The notes beneath the pieces are model-generated. The model made no database searches. It was not told the origin of the DNA and saw nothing but the letters and a program-made list of their open reading frames with translations. From positions 79,033,621 through 79,097,620 of the forward strand of contig CM076849.1 of the NCBI GenBank assembly GCA_039519185.1: 64,000 nucleotides of DNA, given 5' to 3'. Source of the stretch: Astragalus membranaceus. Lineage: Eukaryota > Streptophyta > Magnoliopsida > Fabales > Fabaceae. Positions 21,711-31,330 of the stretch are shown piece after piece; within the stretch, counting starts at the first letter, position 1, and each line of letters starts with the position of its first letter. The position numbers and the translations under genes were made by a program.

Positions 21711-23669
21711 ATGGATCCAGGAGGAGGTTCTGACCCACCGAGACGTAATAATAAAGGGAAGAAGACTATGACCGATGAACCTCCTAGGAGGAGGCGTAAT
21801 CGTGAGGTGGAACTTAATATTGGGAATATGAGGGGTCATATATATATATGGGCCCACCAGCTACCGCCCCACAACCTCCGCCTCCATCTGGCCCCGGATG
21901 GTATCATTTACCATCACATGGGCATTATATGGGCCCAGTAGATGCGTATGCAGGGTATGGCCCACCAGCTGGGTATGGCCCACCAGCTGGGTATGGCACA
22001 TTAGCTGGGTATGGGACACCAGCTGGGTATGGCACACCAGTTGGGCATATAGGCTCATCATCTGGACATATGGGCCCATCAGCTGGACATATGGGCCCAT
22101 CAGCTGGGTTATCTATGCCTACACCAGAGCCCTAGGATGATATTCAGCATGATGTTGGTGTTGGTAATGTTGAAGGTGATTCATCCACTGATGACGAGAG
22201 AGTGGAGGTGGTTGTTATTAATGGTATTAGACTCAAAGTCATTTATAGCCGTGGTAACGCGTAAGTATTATATTGTTTGTTTTTTTAAAGTTAATTATGC
22301 AACGACTTATATATATTTGATTGTTCGATATATCTTTCATTATGCAGGCTTCTTCCTGCAAAGGTAGCTTCATCAAGCATCACCTATGTCATCCGGAAAA
22401 AATATTTTTAAAAGTTCCATAAAAAGTGGAGCAAAGTCGAAGAAGATGACAGGAAGGATCTGCTTGACTTCTTTAGGGTAAGTGTCAATTATTTTGTCAT
22501 TACTTATATTGTTTGTTTAAATTTTATGTTTAATAACGTTTAATATAATTACTAATAGATATTTTCATTTTACTTAATACAGACCAAGGTAACTTGGGAC
22601 ATAGAAGAAGATGACAATGTGCGGAGACTTTTCTTCAAAAGGATGGGCGCTCAGATTTCAGATTTGCTTTATAAGCTCCGCTGTAAAGATAAAAAGCCTG
22701 ACTTCATGGGTGATGATATTTGGAATGCCTTCAAGAGCTATTGGGCTACCGAGACTTTCAAGAAAAATGCTGCAAGCGCCAAAAACAATAGAAACTCAAA
22801 AGGGTGGCTCGCTTCACTGCGGTGGGTCCATTAACCAGGCTCAGCATGCTGCTAGATTGGTAAATTATTTTACAAATCTGTGTATTTTTTTACATTATTT
22901 AATTAGTTTGCAATTTTTGAAAATGTGTTTCATCTTACAGAGTAAAAAAGCAGGACGCCCTATCACTGCTCTTGAGCTGCATAGAGCCACCCATGTGAGG
23001 AAAGGCACTGGCGAGTATGTTGATGAGCGCTCCAAGATGACTCAGGTAAATATACAAATTGATTTGTATTATATAATGTTGCTTTGTCAGAATGGAGCGC
23101 TAATTTGTGGTTATTCAAAACAGGAGCAAGTAAATGAGTTCATGACTCAGCTAACTCAGGGGAGCTGGGACCCTGAAGCACTTGGCCAACTTACTCCTGA
23201 GATGATAGATCTGGCAAATCAACATTGGGAGAAGACAGTTGGTTGGTCTAAGGGTCTCCTGGATGGTACGGGGCCCTTGGTTCCATGTATGGGCCAGTCT
23301 GGGGCCGGGGGCAGCAGAAGACGCAGTCGACCAGCTTCTACTCCTGCAGATACAGAGCATATGAGGCAGATGGAGTAGGAGCTGCAGTCTACTCGACATG
23401 AGCTGCAGTCTACTCGACAGGAGCTGCAGTCTACTCGACAGGAGCTGCACGATACTCGACAGGAGGTCAGGACCTCTTCTGAGGCGATGAAAAAGATGCA
23501 GCAAAACTTTGAGAAGGTGAGCCGTAGGCAGGCGATGATGTTAAAGTATTTTAAGAATATGCAACAAAATCAGCAGCAAGATGAGGAGGAAGATGAGGAG
23601 GAAGATGGTGAGCAAGATGAGGAGCAAGATGAGGAGCAAGCTAAGGAGTCTGATGGTGGCATCTTTTAG
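21711..23669 (+). pseudogene. CACTA-1 second gene, Transposase_24 (TnpA-like), broken
   Basis: The first exon starts at ATG 21711 (MDPGGGSDPPRRNN), shifts frame near 21840-21850, then encodes a Gly/Pro/Tyr tandem repeat (GYGPPA, GHMGPSA units, about 21950-22115). Later exons (about 22140-22261, 22349-22480, 22583-22860, 22942-23045, 23125-23669) show the Transposase_24 signature: SKVEEDDRKDLLDFF, GGSLHCGGSINQAQHA, GRPITALELHRATH and YVDERSK. Such proteins bind the subterminal motifs. Breaks include a TAA near 22408, a frameshift near 22790-22805 and a TAG near 23378. After that stop, the heptad-length unit ELQSTRQ is repeated four times (23380-23465), suggesting a coiled coil, followed by an acidic Glu/Asp/Gln tail. 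Exon limits are my reading of GT/AG sites. Confidence 0.82.
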
Positions 23670-24299
23670 TGTTGTTGATTAACGTTTTTGTTATAACATT
23701 TCAGATTAAGTGTTGTGGATTCAAATTTTATTCTCGTAATTTTTATTTATTGAAGAATTATAATTTTAAACTGTTTTATATAGTTTAGATTTTATTATTT
23801 ATTAATAAAATAAACAGGTATAAAAGCAGATTAATAAAAAAAATACAATTAGATGGGCATTAGTGAGGCAATTAGCGAGGGAATTAGCGAGGGAAATTGG
23901 ACGCGTGGCTAGGCGTTAGCAAGGGAATTAGCGAGGGAAAGTGGACGCGTGGCTAGGCATTAGCGAGGGAAAGTGGACGCGTGGCTAGGCATTAGCGAGG
24001 GAATTAACGAGGGAAAGTGGACGCGTGGCTGGGCATTAGCGAGGGAATTAGCGAGGGAACGTGGACGCGTGGCTGTCTGAATTTTCCCACGTGGCTGCCA
24101 TTAGTGAGGGAATTAGCGACGGAATGGACCGTCGCTAATTAGCGACGGACTCAGATTCCCTCGCTAATCCCATTAGCGAGGAGCAATTTAGCGACGCAAC
24201 AGATCCTTCGCTAATTCCCTCGCTAACGGTCATTAGCGACGGATTTCGCTCATTTTGCGAGGGAAATTTCCGTCGCTAAAAACCAATTTTTTCGTGGTG
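23670..24299 (+). repeat. CACTA-1 right subterminal region and terminus
   Basis: From 23670 to about 23850 there is AT-rich sequence without a gene. From about 23855, five or more units of about 40 bp contain ATTAGCGAGGGAA and TGGACGCGTGGCTAGGC. Next come densely packed TTAGCGACGGA and its complement up to the terminus at 24299. Such motif arrays are TnpA binding sites in En/Spm elements. Confidence 0.88.
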
Positions 24300-24687
24300 C
24301 GCTTACATGATGCGGCCGCAATGTTGCCATTGCAGTATTGTCCGCAACCGTATCAACCTGCAATTGCACTGTGATTTAAAATCACAGAAAAATCTGCGTC
24401 GCAACACCGCAACGGCTGCAAGGGTGGATGCAACGCCCGCATCGAGACAAATCAGACCGTAACAGATTGTATAGTGGTCCAATAAATTATTTTTCAATCT
24501 TCTATTGTCTTTATATCGTAGATTTAGAGTTTATTTTAAAGGATTAAAGATATTTTAAAGTGACGACTAATTGATAATATGATATAAATATGAAATTTTT
24601 GAGAGGAAATTAAAGACATGTAATTTGTAAAGTAACTAATAAATTATAATACTTGATGCCAATAAAACATAAATTCACACATCAACA
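24300..24687 (+). mobile_element. hAT-like MITE, unit A, middle part
   Basis: This segment matches 58817-59181 of the uninterrupted MITE in unit B. Its left end is cut by CACTA-1 and its right end by Pack-CACTA-2. It consists of repeated CCGCAAC-type words and a short hairpin (GTGATTT/AAATCAC) and encodes nothing credible. Confidence 0.85.
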
Positions 24688-24701
24688 CACTAGTGCAAAA
24701 A

Positions 24702-25035
24702 AGGGATTTAAAGTCAGGCGAAAAGGGGATTTAAAGTCAGGCGGGCGCTTGACTTTTATTAAGTCGACTTTGTATGTCTGGAGTTTTAAAGTCAAGCGAT
24801 AGCCTGACTTCGCAAGCCTGATTTAAAGTCAAGCATTTATTACGCCTGACTTCGTAAGTATGTTTTAAAGTCAAGCATTTATTCTTGTCTGACTTCGTAA
24901 GTATGATTTAAAGTCAAGCATTAATTATTGCCTGACTTCGTAAGTATTATTTAAGGTCAAGCTTTTATTATTGCTTGACTTCGTATGTATGATTTAAGGT
25001 CAAGCATTATTGCGCCTGACCTTAAAAGTTTTTTT
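24702..25035. repeat. Pack-CACTA-2 left subterminal repeats
   Basis: About seven units of about 45-55 bp, each with GATTTAAAGTCAAGC and a CCTGACTTCGTAAGTA segment in inverted relation. The equivalent on the right is 30265-30550. Confidence 0.85.
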
Positions 25036-25094
25036 TTTTAAATTTTGGTTTAATCTATACACCCTGGTTATACAAATTTTTCGTTAAAAAGAAG

Positions 25095-25166
25095 CGACTC
25101 CACTGGGAATCGAACCCAGATCTCTGGTTCCGTAGACCAGCGCCTTATCCATTGGGCCATGGAGTC
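25095..25166 (-). tRNA. tRNA-Arg(ACG)
   Basis: On the minus strand the 7 bp acceptor GACTCCA/TGGAGTC, a D arm with A-box TGGCCCAATGG, the anticodon stem CTGGT/ACCAG with loop CTACGGA (anticodon ACG), and the T arm CTGGG/CCCAG with B-box GGTTCGATTCC all fold without mismatch. It decodes CGN arginine codons after wobble modification. No CCA is encoded, as expected for a nuclear gene. It lies inside Pack-CACTA-2, between the subterminal repeats and the CIPK exon, so it is probably a captured copy. With both internal promoter boxes intact it could still be transcribed. Confidence 0.95.
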
Positions 25167-25393
25167 ATATATCAGTGCTGGTTTTTGCCAATCAAAGGAT
25201 CTATTCTTTATAAGGCAGTTCCACACATGAAACAGAATAAAGGGAAAACCCCACTCCAACATGTAATGACACACTATGCATCTAAATCATAAAATTTCAG
25301 AATACAATCAATACATTAGAATATGAAAAGTGCACTATTATAAGATATTATAAAATAGATTGTCAAATTATTAAAGAAAGAAAGAGAGCAATT

Positions 25394-25609
25394 TCAAGGT
25401 AAGCAAAATATGCAACCAACATCACAATGCAAGCAGTTCTTGACAAGAAATTTATGCTTGAGGACTTTCTCTTTGTCAAGAATTTTGAGAGCAACAGCAT
25501 CTCCTGTTTCTGAGTTCCTTGCAAATTTCACCTTTGCAAATGTTCCTTCACCAATTGTCCTACCAACCTCATATTTACCAACTCTTCTCTTGATTTTAGG
25601 TTGACTCAT
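25394..25609 (-). pseudogene. CIPK protein kinase, captured first exon
   Basis: The open frame begins MSQPKIKRRVGKYEVGRTIG at an ATG at 25609. It covers the glycine-rich ATP loop (GEGTFAKV) and the lysine segment VALKILDKEKVLKHK of CBL-interacting protein kinases, which act with calcineurin B-like calcium sensors in ion signalling. After VLKHK the sequence leaves the family and ends at a stop after about 23 unrelated residues. The catalytic loop, activation loop and NAF domain are absent. About 60 bases upstream of the ATG may be captured 5' UTR. It is a fragment inside Pack-CACTA-2, so no kinase activity is possible. Confidence 0.88.
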
Positions 25610-25789
25610 TCTCCACTCCTGTTAAGCTTTTTTGATAAACTGAACTTCTTCTCACTTATAAGGAATCCACCTGAATTACATATAAGAATTCAATATCTAA
25701 CTAAACCAAATCTTATGCACTCAATTGCAATATTTCAAAACCAAATAAGCAGATTAGTTAACACAACAACCTGAGCAGAATCAGTCCTA

Positions 25790-25862
25790 CCAAGCTTGTC
25801 TTGCTGCAGAACCTCAACAATCTGAGCAGAATCAGTCTCCAACATCACCTGCGAACAACCGT
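25790..25862 (-). pseudogene. Unidentified captured exon
   Basis: A short minus-strand reading, VMLETDSAQIVEVLQQDK with LGRTDSAQ after it, is bounded by GT/AG-like sites and looks like a coding exon. The motif TDSAQ occurs twice. I do not recognise the source gene. Around it (25620-25790 and 25870-26390) I see only AT-rich intron-like sequence. Confidence 0.45.
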
Positions 25863-26399
25863 TAGCCATCAGCAGGCTCGTCGCATATGATAGGAAATTA
25901 AATCATAGACTAACCTATCATAGCAGAATGGTTGATAGCTTTTATAGACATGATATTAAGCAAAATACAGAATTCTACGGCAACCAAATCGATTCAGAAT
26001 CCCTGTGGCTTATTGAAAAATTGATTCAGAATTTGATTAAGAATCCTGCAACAACTAAAATCCTACTAAAAGGACAATATACCTAACTGAACAGGATGAA
26101 GCAAATCCAGAACAAGAACTTTGAAGTCCTCATAAAACACCCCCTTAAGTGAACATCATGTTCTTGCTAAGTCCAAATTTATTAGCTATATATTCCATAA
26201 ATTCAATGACCAATAAAATTAACACAACATTTTACTCAATCCTCAAATAACTATTGCTTGTTGGTTCATTAGTTAACAACTTTTTAATATGCCAGAAAAA
26301 ATTAAAAACCTTATCTATCATCATCAAGAAAACATCATGTACAAATTTATTAATTAACCTTGTTTCACTTGAAGGAACCATTGAGGTTGTCTGGAGCAA

Positions 26400-26660
26400 C
26401 ATAAAATGTCTTTGCTGCAGCAATGGCAGAATCCCCTCTTTCTGAAGCTCCTCTTCCCTTATCTCAGTCTCTTGCTGCTTTTTCTTTTCCTTATTTGTTT
26501 CTTGTTCCTGCATTGACAACAAACTCATTAACTATATTTTTAACAAGTGTGATCAAACAATAATATTGTTGTAAAAATTTTGCTGCATTACCTCATCTAT
26601 AACAGTTGAAATTTGTTCAAGCTGCAGAATAATATTGTTCTCAGAAACAATCTCTTTGAG
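26400..26660 (-). pseudogene. Unidentified captured exons, charged coiled-coil type
   Basis: Two minus-strand pieces, ENNIILQLEQISTVIDE (about 26590-26640) and QEQETNKEKKKQQETEIREE onward (about 26400-26515), are separated by an intron-like AT-rich stretch with GT/AG edges. They are Lys/Glu/Gln-rich. I do not recognise the parent gene. They follow the HIPP fragment on the same strand, so they could be joined to it in a transcript. Confidence 0.45.
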
Positions 26661-26682
26661 TAGTTTGATTCTGCTTTCCAAG

Positions 26683-27493
26683 CCAATTTCTTGATCAAAG
26701 TTGCAGAATCCACACTACCTGAAACTGTAACCTTATGTTGTTCTGCATCTACTTGAACTTGATAAACACCTATTAGAACAAACAAGGGACCCAAATGTCA
26801 ATTCCAAGCACATCAAAAAATCAAAAGATAAACTCTAAAAATATTATAGGAAAAAGAAATGTTCTAACTGTCCTTTTTCTGTAAGTATAAGTAATCCTAA
26901 ATATTATTGAATTTCTTCACATTATCCATAAGTCAAACTAGAACATTAGTATTAATAAGAAAACCGCTACACGTTCAAAAATACCAAACTTTCTAAAGCC
27001 TGAACTTCCGAATGAAAAGTATTAGTAGAGCTTTATTTAATCTGTCTACTAAACAGGAAAAATCATTTGTGTTAACTATTTCACTTTAATTAACTCTCTG
27101 TCTGCAAATAGTTTACTACACTAAGATTGAGTATGCTTTTGGAAATTAAAAAAATAAAAGATAGTACTACTACTATATAGTAATAATAATGAGGTATAAT
27201 GAGAGAATAGTAACAATGAGAAGAGAGGATAAGGAAAAGGAAGTGACCTTCAATTCTCTGAAGGATTTTCTTGACTTTCTACTTACAGCCATCACAGTGA
27301 ATAATCACTTTGAGAACATAAGTCTGTAGATGAAAATGAGAAGAAACAAAACAAACAACAAAAAGAAAACAGAAAGAAAGAATCATTAGAAAAGACCAAT
27401 ACACAAGCTAGCACTTATTAAAAGACAGAAAGTAAGCATGTGATGGAGAAAGACCTGGATTTTAAGGAGCTTAAAGTCATCTTCTTTAGTCAT
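26683..27493 (-). pseudogene. HIPP heavy-metal-associated protein, captured fragment
   Basis: Three minus-strand exons read as an HMA domain of heavy-metal-associated isoprenylated plant proteins. Exon 1 (27455-27493) is MTKEDDFKLLKIQ. Exon 2 (27248-27323) is TYVLKVIIHCDGCK, a stop, then KVKKILQRIEG. Exon 3 (from 26770) is VYQVQVDAEQHKVTVSGSVD followed by SATLIKKLA. The metal-binding CxxC is present as CDGC, but a TAG replaces the next-but-one residue. Splice sites are intact. After KKLA the sequence diverges, and the long linker and C-terminal CaaX isoprenylation motif are absent. It lies within Pack-CACTA-2. Confidence 0.87.
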
Positions 27494-27989
27494 TTCGTGA
27501 GGGCTGTAGTGTTTGGAACCCTTTTCTATCTCTCTCTCCCTTTTTTCTGTTTAGTTTAGTTTGCAAAACCTCCGAAATAGTATAAGCTTAAGCAAGTGGT
27601 GGGGTGTGAGTTAATTTCTACAACTTATAGATTCTACTTTCTCACTGCTAGCTAGGCTACCTTCAAGTGGTGGGATTTTCCTTCTACTAGCTGCATGGGT
27701 GGAAGTCGATTTTCAGTAATGTCTCAGGCAACAAGCACAAAGAAACTTTGAATGCATGTGATGAGGATCAAAAAATTAAAAAGGGGGGAAATGTAAAAAC
27801 AGAGAAGCTCCTTAAGGGAAGAGAAGTTGCATAAAGCTTAGGCGTATATCACTCAAAAATTAACACAACACACCACAGTTAAACTTCAAAACAAAATAAA
27901 ATGAAACTGTACCAAATTCACTCATCTTTTGAACTGATATTTGGGGGAAGAAACAAACTAAAACGCGTCATGAAGTTATGTAATTGCTA

Positions 27990-28240
27990 GTTTCCTCCTC
28001 CACAACATGTCTTGAGTATTGTAGAACATTCTCCCTCCTAGAAAAACACATGCAAAAAAAACATGTTAAGAATAGTTAGGTAAAGGTTTGACTAAAAAGA
28101 CAACATAATAGAAGGTTAGTTAAAGCATTAAGCAAGATAATTACCAAGTTGAAGATCATATTGGTCTCTAGCATCAAGCCCAGTAGGAGTTCCACAAGGT
28201 GAATAATCTCCTCTATCCATTTGCTGCTGCTTCCTGCAAA
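27990..28240 (-). pseudogene. Unidentified captured exon(s) downstream of RPS13
   Basis: An exon-like segment at about 28144-28236 has AG/GT edges and reads either KQQQMDRGDYSPCGTPTGLD or SSSKWIEEIIHLVELLLG, depending on frame. A short second piece follows at about 27990-28050. It replaces the normal last RPS13 exon. I do not recognise the source. From 27500 to 27990 there is no gene that I can see. Confidence 0.4.
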
Positions 28241-28373
28241 TCACAAGAATGTTTGAGAGTTGACTACAACAAAGAAAAAGTCAACAAAAAAGACTAGAGA
28301 ACCCAAAACCTGTTAAACATAAAAAACACGAGTTAACTATAGATCTGATAAAGGTCGAATACTTACTATTTCC

Positions 28374-29767
28374 ATACGGGTGGAAGCTTCTTTGTCTTCT
28401 TATAGTAACGAGCAAGGCGGTGAATCCTACTCTCAACCAAAATTAACCTAAATTTGGAATCCTTGTCCTTCCTATTCCTCTCCAAATGCTTCCTAACCGA
28501 GACTGCCTTCTTGATCAAGTGATAAAGATCTTCAGGTATTTCTGGAGCAAGACCTAAGAAAAGAGAGAAATTGAATAATATTAATTTCAGTCATCAAACT
28601 ATAAAAACTATGCAAAGTTGTAACCAGAGCATACAAGGGGAAAAGCATACCATGGGCTTCAATATACGCAAAATCTTGCTTCCAGTGACAGATTTCACCT
28701 GAGCAATTCCATGAGAATCACGAAGAATAACACCAATTTGAGATGGAGCTAGACCTTTCTTGGCAAACTTGCAGATGTTGTCAGCAACCTGTGAGATTCA
28801 AGACATCAGACAACAAATATAATGGAATTCACACCTTGGTGACCACAACAATAACCTAATAATATAATAGCAACATTAAGATTTAAAAATAACTCACAGT
28901 CGGTTATGCAGTAAAGTATAAAGAGTAAATTACCAAGTTAACATTTATTGGTCTGATGGTCAGACTGGCAAATGCCAAGACATAACACACACAAATGGGA
29001 AAACTAAGGCTTGTTACCAGAGGGATAAAACCCGGCTACCGGGTATCCATAAACGGCATTTCCAAATGAATTTTGTTTCTTTCAGTTATTCTGTTATTCT
29101 TACTAGTCAATTAAGAAGAAATGAAAGATGCTTCAAATGAATCAAATAAAAATTTAAATGGCTTTTATTACTATAACCTTCCCAAACCGATTATTATTTC
29201 ATCACAACATAAAACATTAAAATATCCCTACCTATTCACAGAATTGACAATATGAAAAGAAACAATTGACTCATCTGAAATAACAGATGCTCTTACAATA
29301 AAAATGTGATAAAACACAGTTCTCGTTCATGACAAATTATTAATTAAGGTATTAAACTCTATAGTCTCCAAAAGCGTATTTCCCACCATATAGAGCCAAT
29401 TATCCAAAGGAATAATCACAACAAGCCCATAAAACATGAAGTAAATAACAGATTTTCAATTAACAGTGACAAATTACCAGCATTAAAGGAAAAACCCTAA
29501 AAAAAATAAAGCAAACTAAAAACAAGTAAAAAGGGTTACGATTTCTTACATCTTGAGAAGAGGTCTTAAGCCAACTGGGTGGAGTCCTCTTATAAGGAAG
29601 AGCTGAACTTGAAATACCCTTACTGAAAACAGATTCAACAAACCACAAACACAATACAACGTTAGACAAAACAAAAATAACAAAGGCGTTAAACAAAGAG
29701 GTTTTACGAAGGTCTAGAATGGAAACGAGAAGACGGAAACTTACCCGCTACTGTGCATACGCCCCAT
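28374..29767 (-). pseudogene. RPS13: 40S ribosomal protein S13 (uS15), captured copy
   Basis: Four of the exons are present: 29745-29767 (MGRMHSSG), 29550-29622 (KGISSSALPYKRTPPSWLK), 28651-28788 (NICKFAKKGLAPSQIGVIL to KILRILK) and 28374-28554 (LAPEIPEDLYHLIKKAVSVR to LPPVWK). RPS13 sits in the small ribosomal subunit. Splice sites are intact. One residue differs from the usual MGRMHSRGK start. At the end of exon 3 one G is missing (AAGCCCATGG where AAGGCCCATGG is expected), which shifts the frame and removes the normal Ala-His-Gly. The last exon (about 11 residues) is absent and replaced by foreign exon-like sequence. Its location inside Pack-CACTA-2 explains the truncation. It is a pseudogene, though it may be transcribed. 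Confidence 0.93.
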
Positions 29768-29905
29768 GGTTACTGATGATGCGTGGAGTGGAAGGTGGAA
29801 AACGTACCGTCTTTGCAACGGATCTGGTCGTTCTTTCTCTGTTCTTCTCATAAGGCAAAAACCAGAAACTCTTAGGGTTTTCGGTTGGGTGGAAATCAGA
29901 AGTAA
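29768..29905 (-). promoter_or_regulatory. Captured RPS13 leader with telo-box
   Basis: Upstream of the RPS13 ATG on the minus strand is AAAACCCTAAGAG (about 29868-29882). This is the telo-box word AAACCCTAA, common near the transcription starts of plant ribosomal protein genes. A pyrimidine-containing leader follows. Its presence shows that promoter sequence was captured with the gene, so the chimeric cargo may be transcribed leftward. Confidence 0.6.
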
Positions 29906-29999
29906 AAAACAAAGGGTTTTTTACGATTACCCCTTCTAGTGTGTCTGTGTTGCAAGATTAAAGCAGTTGCATGCGTTAATCGTTGCATTTGAGTTTGAG

Positions 30000-30250
30000 A
30001 TCGTGAAACCCTAGCAGAGCTAGGAGGAGAAGACGAAGAGAAGAACGACGTTGAGAGGAGAGGATCATCGGCCATAGAAGAGCAATGAGAAGGAGAAGAA
30101 GAGAGGCGAGGAGAAGGAGAAGAGAGGCGTACGCGAAAGGAGAAGAGAGGCGTACGCGAGAGGAGAGGAGAAGAGAGGCGTACGCGAGAGGAGAGTGTTC
30201 TAAGAGTGAAGGGTTTGCATTTAGGGTTCGCGTGAGAGTGAGAAGGGTGA
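30000..30250 (+). repeat. Purine-rich tandem repeats in Pack-CACTA-2
   Basis: Repeats built on GAGAGGCGTACGCGAGAGGA and GAGGAGAAGAGA run along this part. The 61-residue Arg/Glu-rich ORF here is only the repeat read as protein. The origin is unknown; it could be captured 5' UTR of another gene. Confidence 0.6.
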
Positions 30251-30264
30251 TTTTTTTTTTAGTA

Positions 30265-30550
30265 CTTTAGAGGTCAAGCGAGAATAGACGCCTGACGTCT
30301 AAAGTATTAGAACAGGAAAAAAAAATTCACCCCTAATTACAAGTTTGCCACCGTGTCACTTATGTAGTCAGGCGCATACACGCCTGACTTCTAAAGTCTT
30401 ATTTTTTCCCTATTTCTTCACTTTAGACGTTAGGCGTGTATCCGCTTGACCTTAATACTCGCGAGTTTTGCCACTTATTTACAAGTTTGCCACCGTGTCT
30501 ACCTATGTAGTCAGGCATCTGGGCGCCTGACTTTAAATGTTTAATTCTAA
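30265..30550. repeat. Pack-CACTA-2 right subterminal repeats
   Basis: Three to four units with GTCAGGCG, CGCCTGAC and TTTAGACGTTAGGCG, matching the left side motifs. A roughly 24 bp direct repeat, ACAAGTTTGCCACCGTGTC-like, occurs twice (about 30339 and 30480). Confidence 0.8.
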
Positions 30551-30569
30551 TGTCATTTTTGCACTAGTG

Positions 30570-30654
30570 ACGACCGTAATATGCATAGCCCGCAATTACA
30601 ATTACGACAACCGCGCCCACAACCGCAACTGTAACTTAAAACCTTGGTGCTATT
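30570..30654 (+). mobile_element. hAT-like MITE, unit A, right end with target duplication
   Basis: The MITE resumes after Pack-CACTA-2 and ends AAAACCTTG at 30646. The following GTGCTATT (30647-30654) is the 8 bp duplication seen on both sides of the intact MITE in unit B. Confidence 0.85.
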
Positions 30655-30785
30655 GACTAATTGTATATAATAAATCATCAGTGTGACTTTTGTTTTTTTT
30701 TTAAATGAAACATATAAAATGTTTAACTATACAAAGTAGAAGTTTATATAATTTATAACATATACAAAGACCTCTAAATAATTAC

Positions 30786-31199
30786 TCAACGTATCCACCA
30801 TGTATCACGGTCATCAGTACGAATGTCACAAAAATTATTAAAGAGCAGAACTTCAGCTCCATGCTCAGTGAAGACTCTTCTATTTGGTCTCACCGGCTCT
30901 CTGCATAGAGGGCAAGTATCCTTGAAAGCAACCCATCTATCCAGACAATCTCTGTGATACATATGGTTGCACCTTAGCTCACTAATTTTATCTCCTTGCT
31001 CAATTCTGCATAGACATACAGCACAATCTACATCTTCCTCTAAGCCAGGAGCGGGTTCATAAGTGCATAGTCTTATAAGCTCTTCTCCAAATGTTGGAAG
31101 GTTTGAACAATGGAGGCTGTAGATAGGATAATATAGAAGAAGATTAAACATCCATTTTAAATGAGTGTACACTATAGTTAAGTGCTTCATGATAAGCAT
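30786..31199 (-). CDS. RING-H2 finger protein A (probable E3 ubiquitin ligase)
   Basis: A single-exon ORF of 137 residues. Residues 59-99 form a complete C3H2C3 RING-H2 finger: C59, C62, C77, H79, H82, C85, C96, C99, with Trp in CLDRWV and Pro in TCPLC. Such fingers recruit E2 enzymes for ubiquitin transfer. Residues about 8-30 are hydrophobic (YTHLKWMFNLLLYYPIYSL) and may anchor or target the protein. The tail ends DDRDTWWIR. The start is the first ATG after an in-frame stop about 33 bases upstream. A TATA box lies at 31323-31330 on the same strand. It is nearly identical to gene B (59394-59813); three broken relatives lie between. I consider it intact and probably expressed; the substrate is unknown. 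Confidence 0.88.
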   Translation of the reverse strand: MLIMKHLTIVYTHLKWMFNLLLYYPIYSLHCSNLPTFGEELIRLCTYEPAPGLEEDVDCAVCLCRIEQGDKISELRCNHMYHRDCLDRWVAFKDTCPLCREPVRPNRRVFTEHGAEVLLFNNFCDIRTDDRDTWWIR

Positions 31200-31322
31200 G
31201 CTAGCTGAAGGTTTGGATAGAGAAATTGGAGTCTATGCTCAGAAGAATTTGGTTGAGTTTGGAGAAGTCGAAGTTGAGAAATTTGAGTGTGTTGAGATTG
31301 GAGAAGTGGATGTTTTTAGTGA

Positions 31323-31330
31323 TATTTATA
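31323..31330 (-). promoter_or_regulatory. TATA box of RING-H2 gene A
   Basis: TATAAATA on the minus strand, about 125 bp upstream of the ATG. The same box at the same spacing occurs in copies B (59937-59944) and C (about 45052-45061). The short plus-strand ORF across this leader is its antisense and not a gene. Confidence 0.65.

Larger units (their letters stand above)
7779..24299 (+). mobile_element. CACTA-1: En/Spm-type DNA transposon, right part
   Basis: The right terminus reads, on the complementary strand, CACCACGAAAAAATTGG, a variant CACTA-type end, at 24299. Inside it is a block of TTAGCGACGGA/TTAGCGAGGGA subterminal motifs. Two element genes follow in the usual order on the plus strand: a tnp2-family transposase and a Transposase_24-like second gene. 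Both are broken. Element 2 is inserted at 12057-21244. No subterminal motifs occur at 7779-8780, so the left end probably lies beyond element 1, outside the window. The paralogous unit B keeps the uninserted target: 24300 onward corresponds to 58817 onward. Confidence 0.9.
24688..30569 (-). mobile_element. Pack-CACTA-2: CACTA ends carrying host gene fragments
   Basis: The terminal inverted repeats CACTAGTGCAAAAA are at 24688-24701 and 30556-30569. Both ends share subterminal motifs GTCAGGCG/CGCCTGACTT (24710-25030 and 30265-30550), so they belong to one element of 5882 bp. The flanks are ACA on the left and ACG on the right, a 3 bp duplication with one mismatch. Unit B at 59176-59187 has the empty site. 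There is no transposase. The cargo, all on the minus strand, comprises most of RPS13 with its promoter, a HIPP gene, the first CIPK exon, tRNA-Arg and unidentified exons. It would move only with transposase supplied by another element. Confidence 0.9.

Noticed and set aside
28374..29767. A working RPS13 gene
   Set aside because: One base is lost at the end of exon 3 and the last exon is absent; the copy lies inside a transposon.
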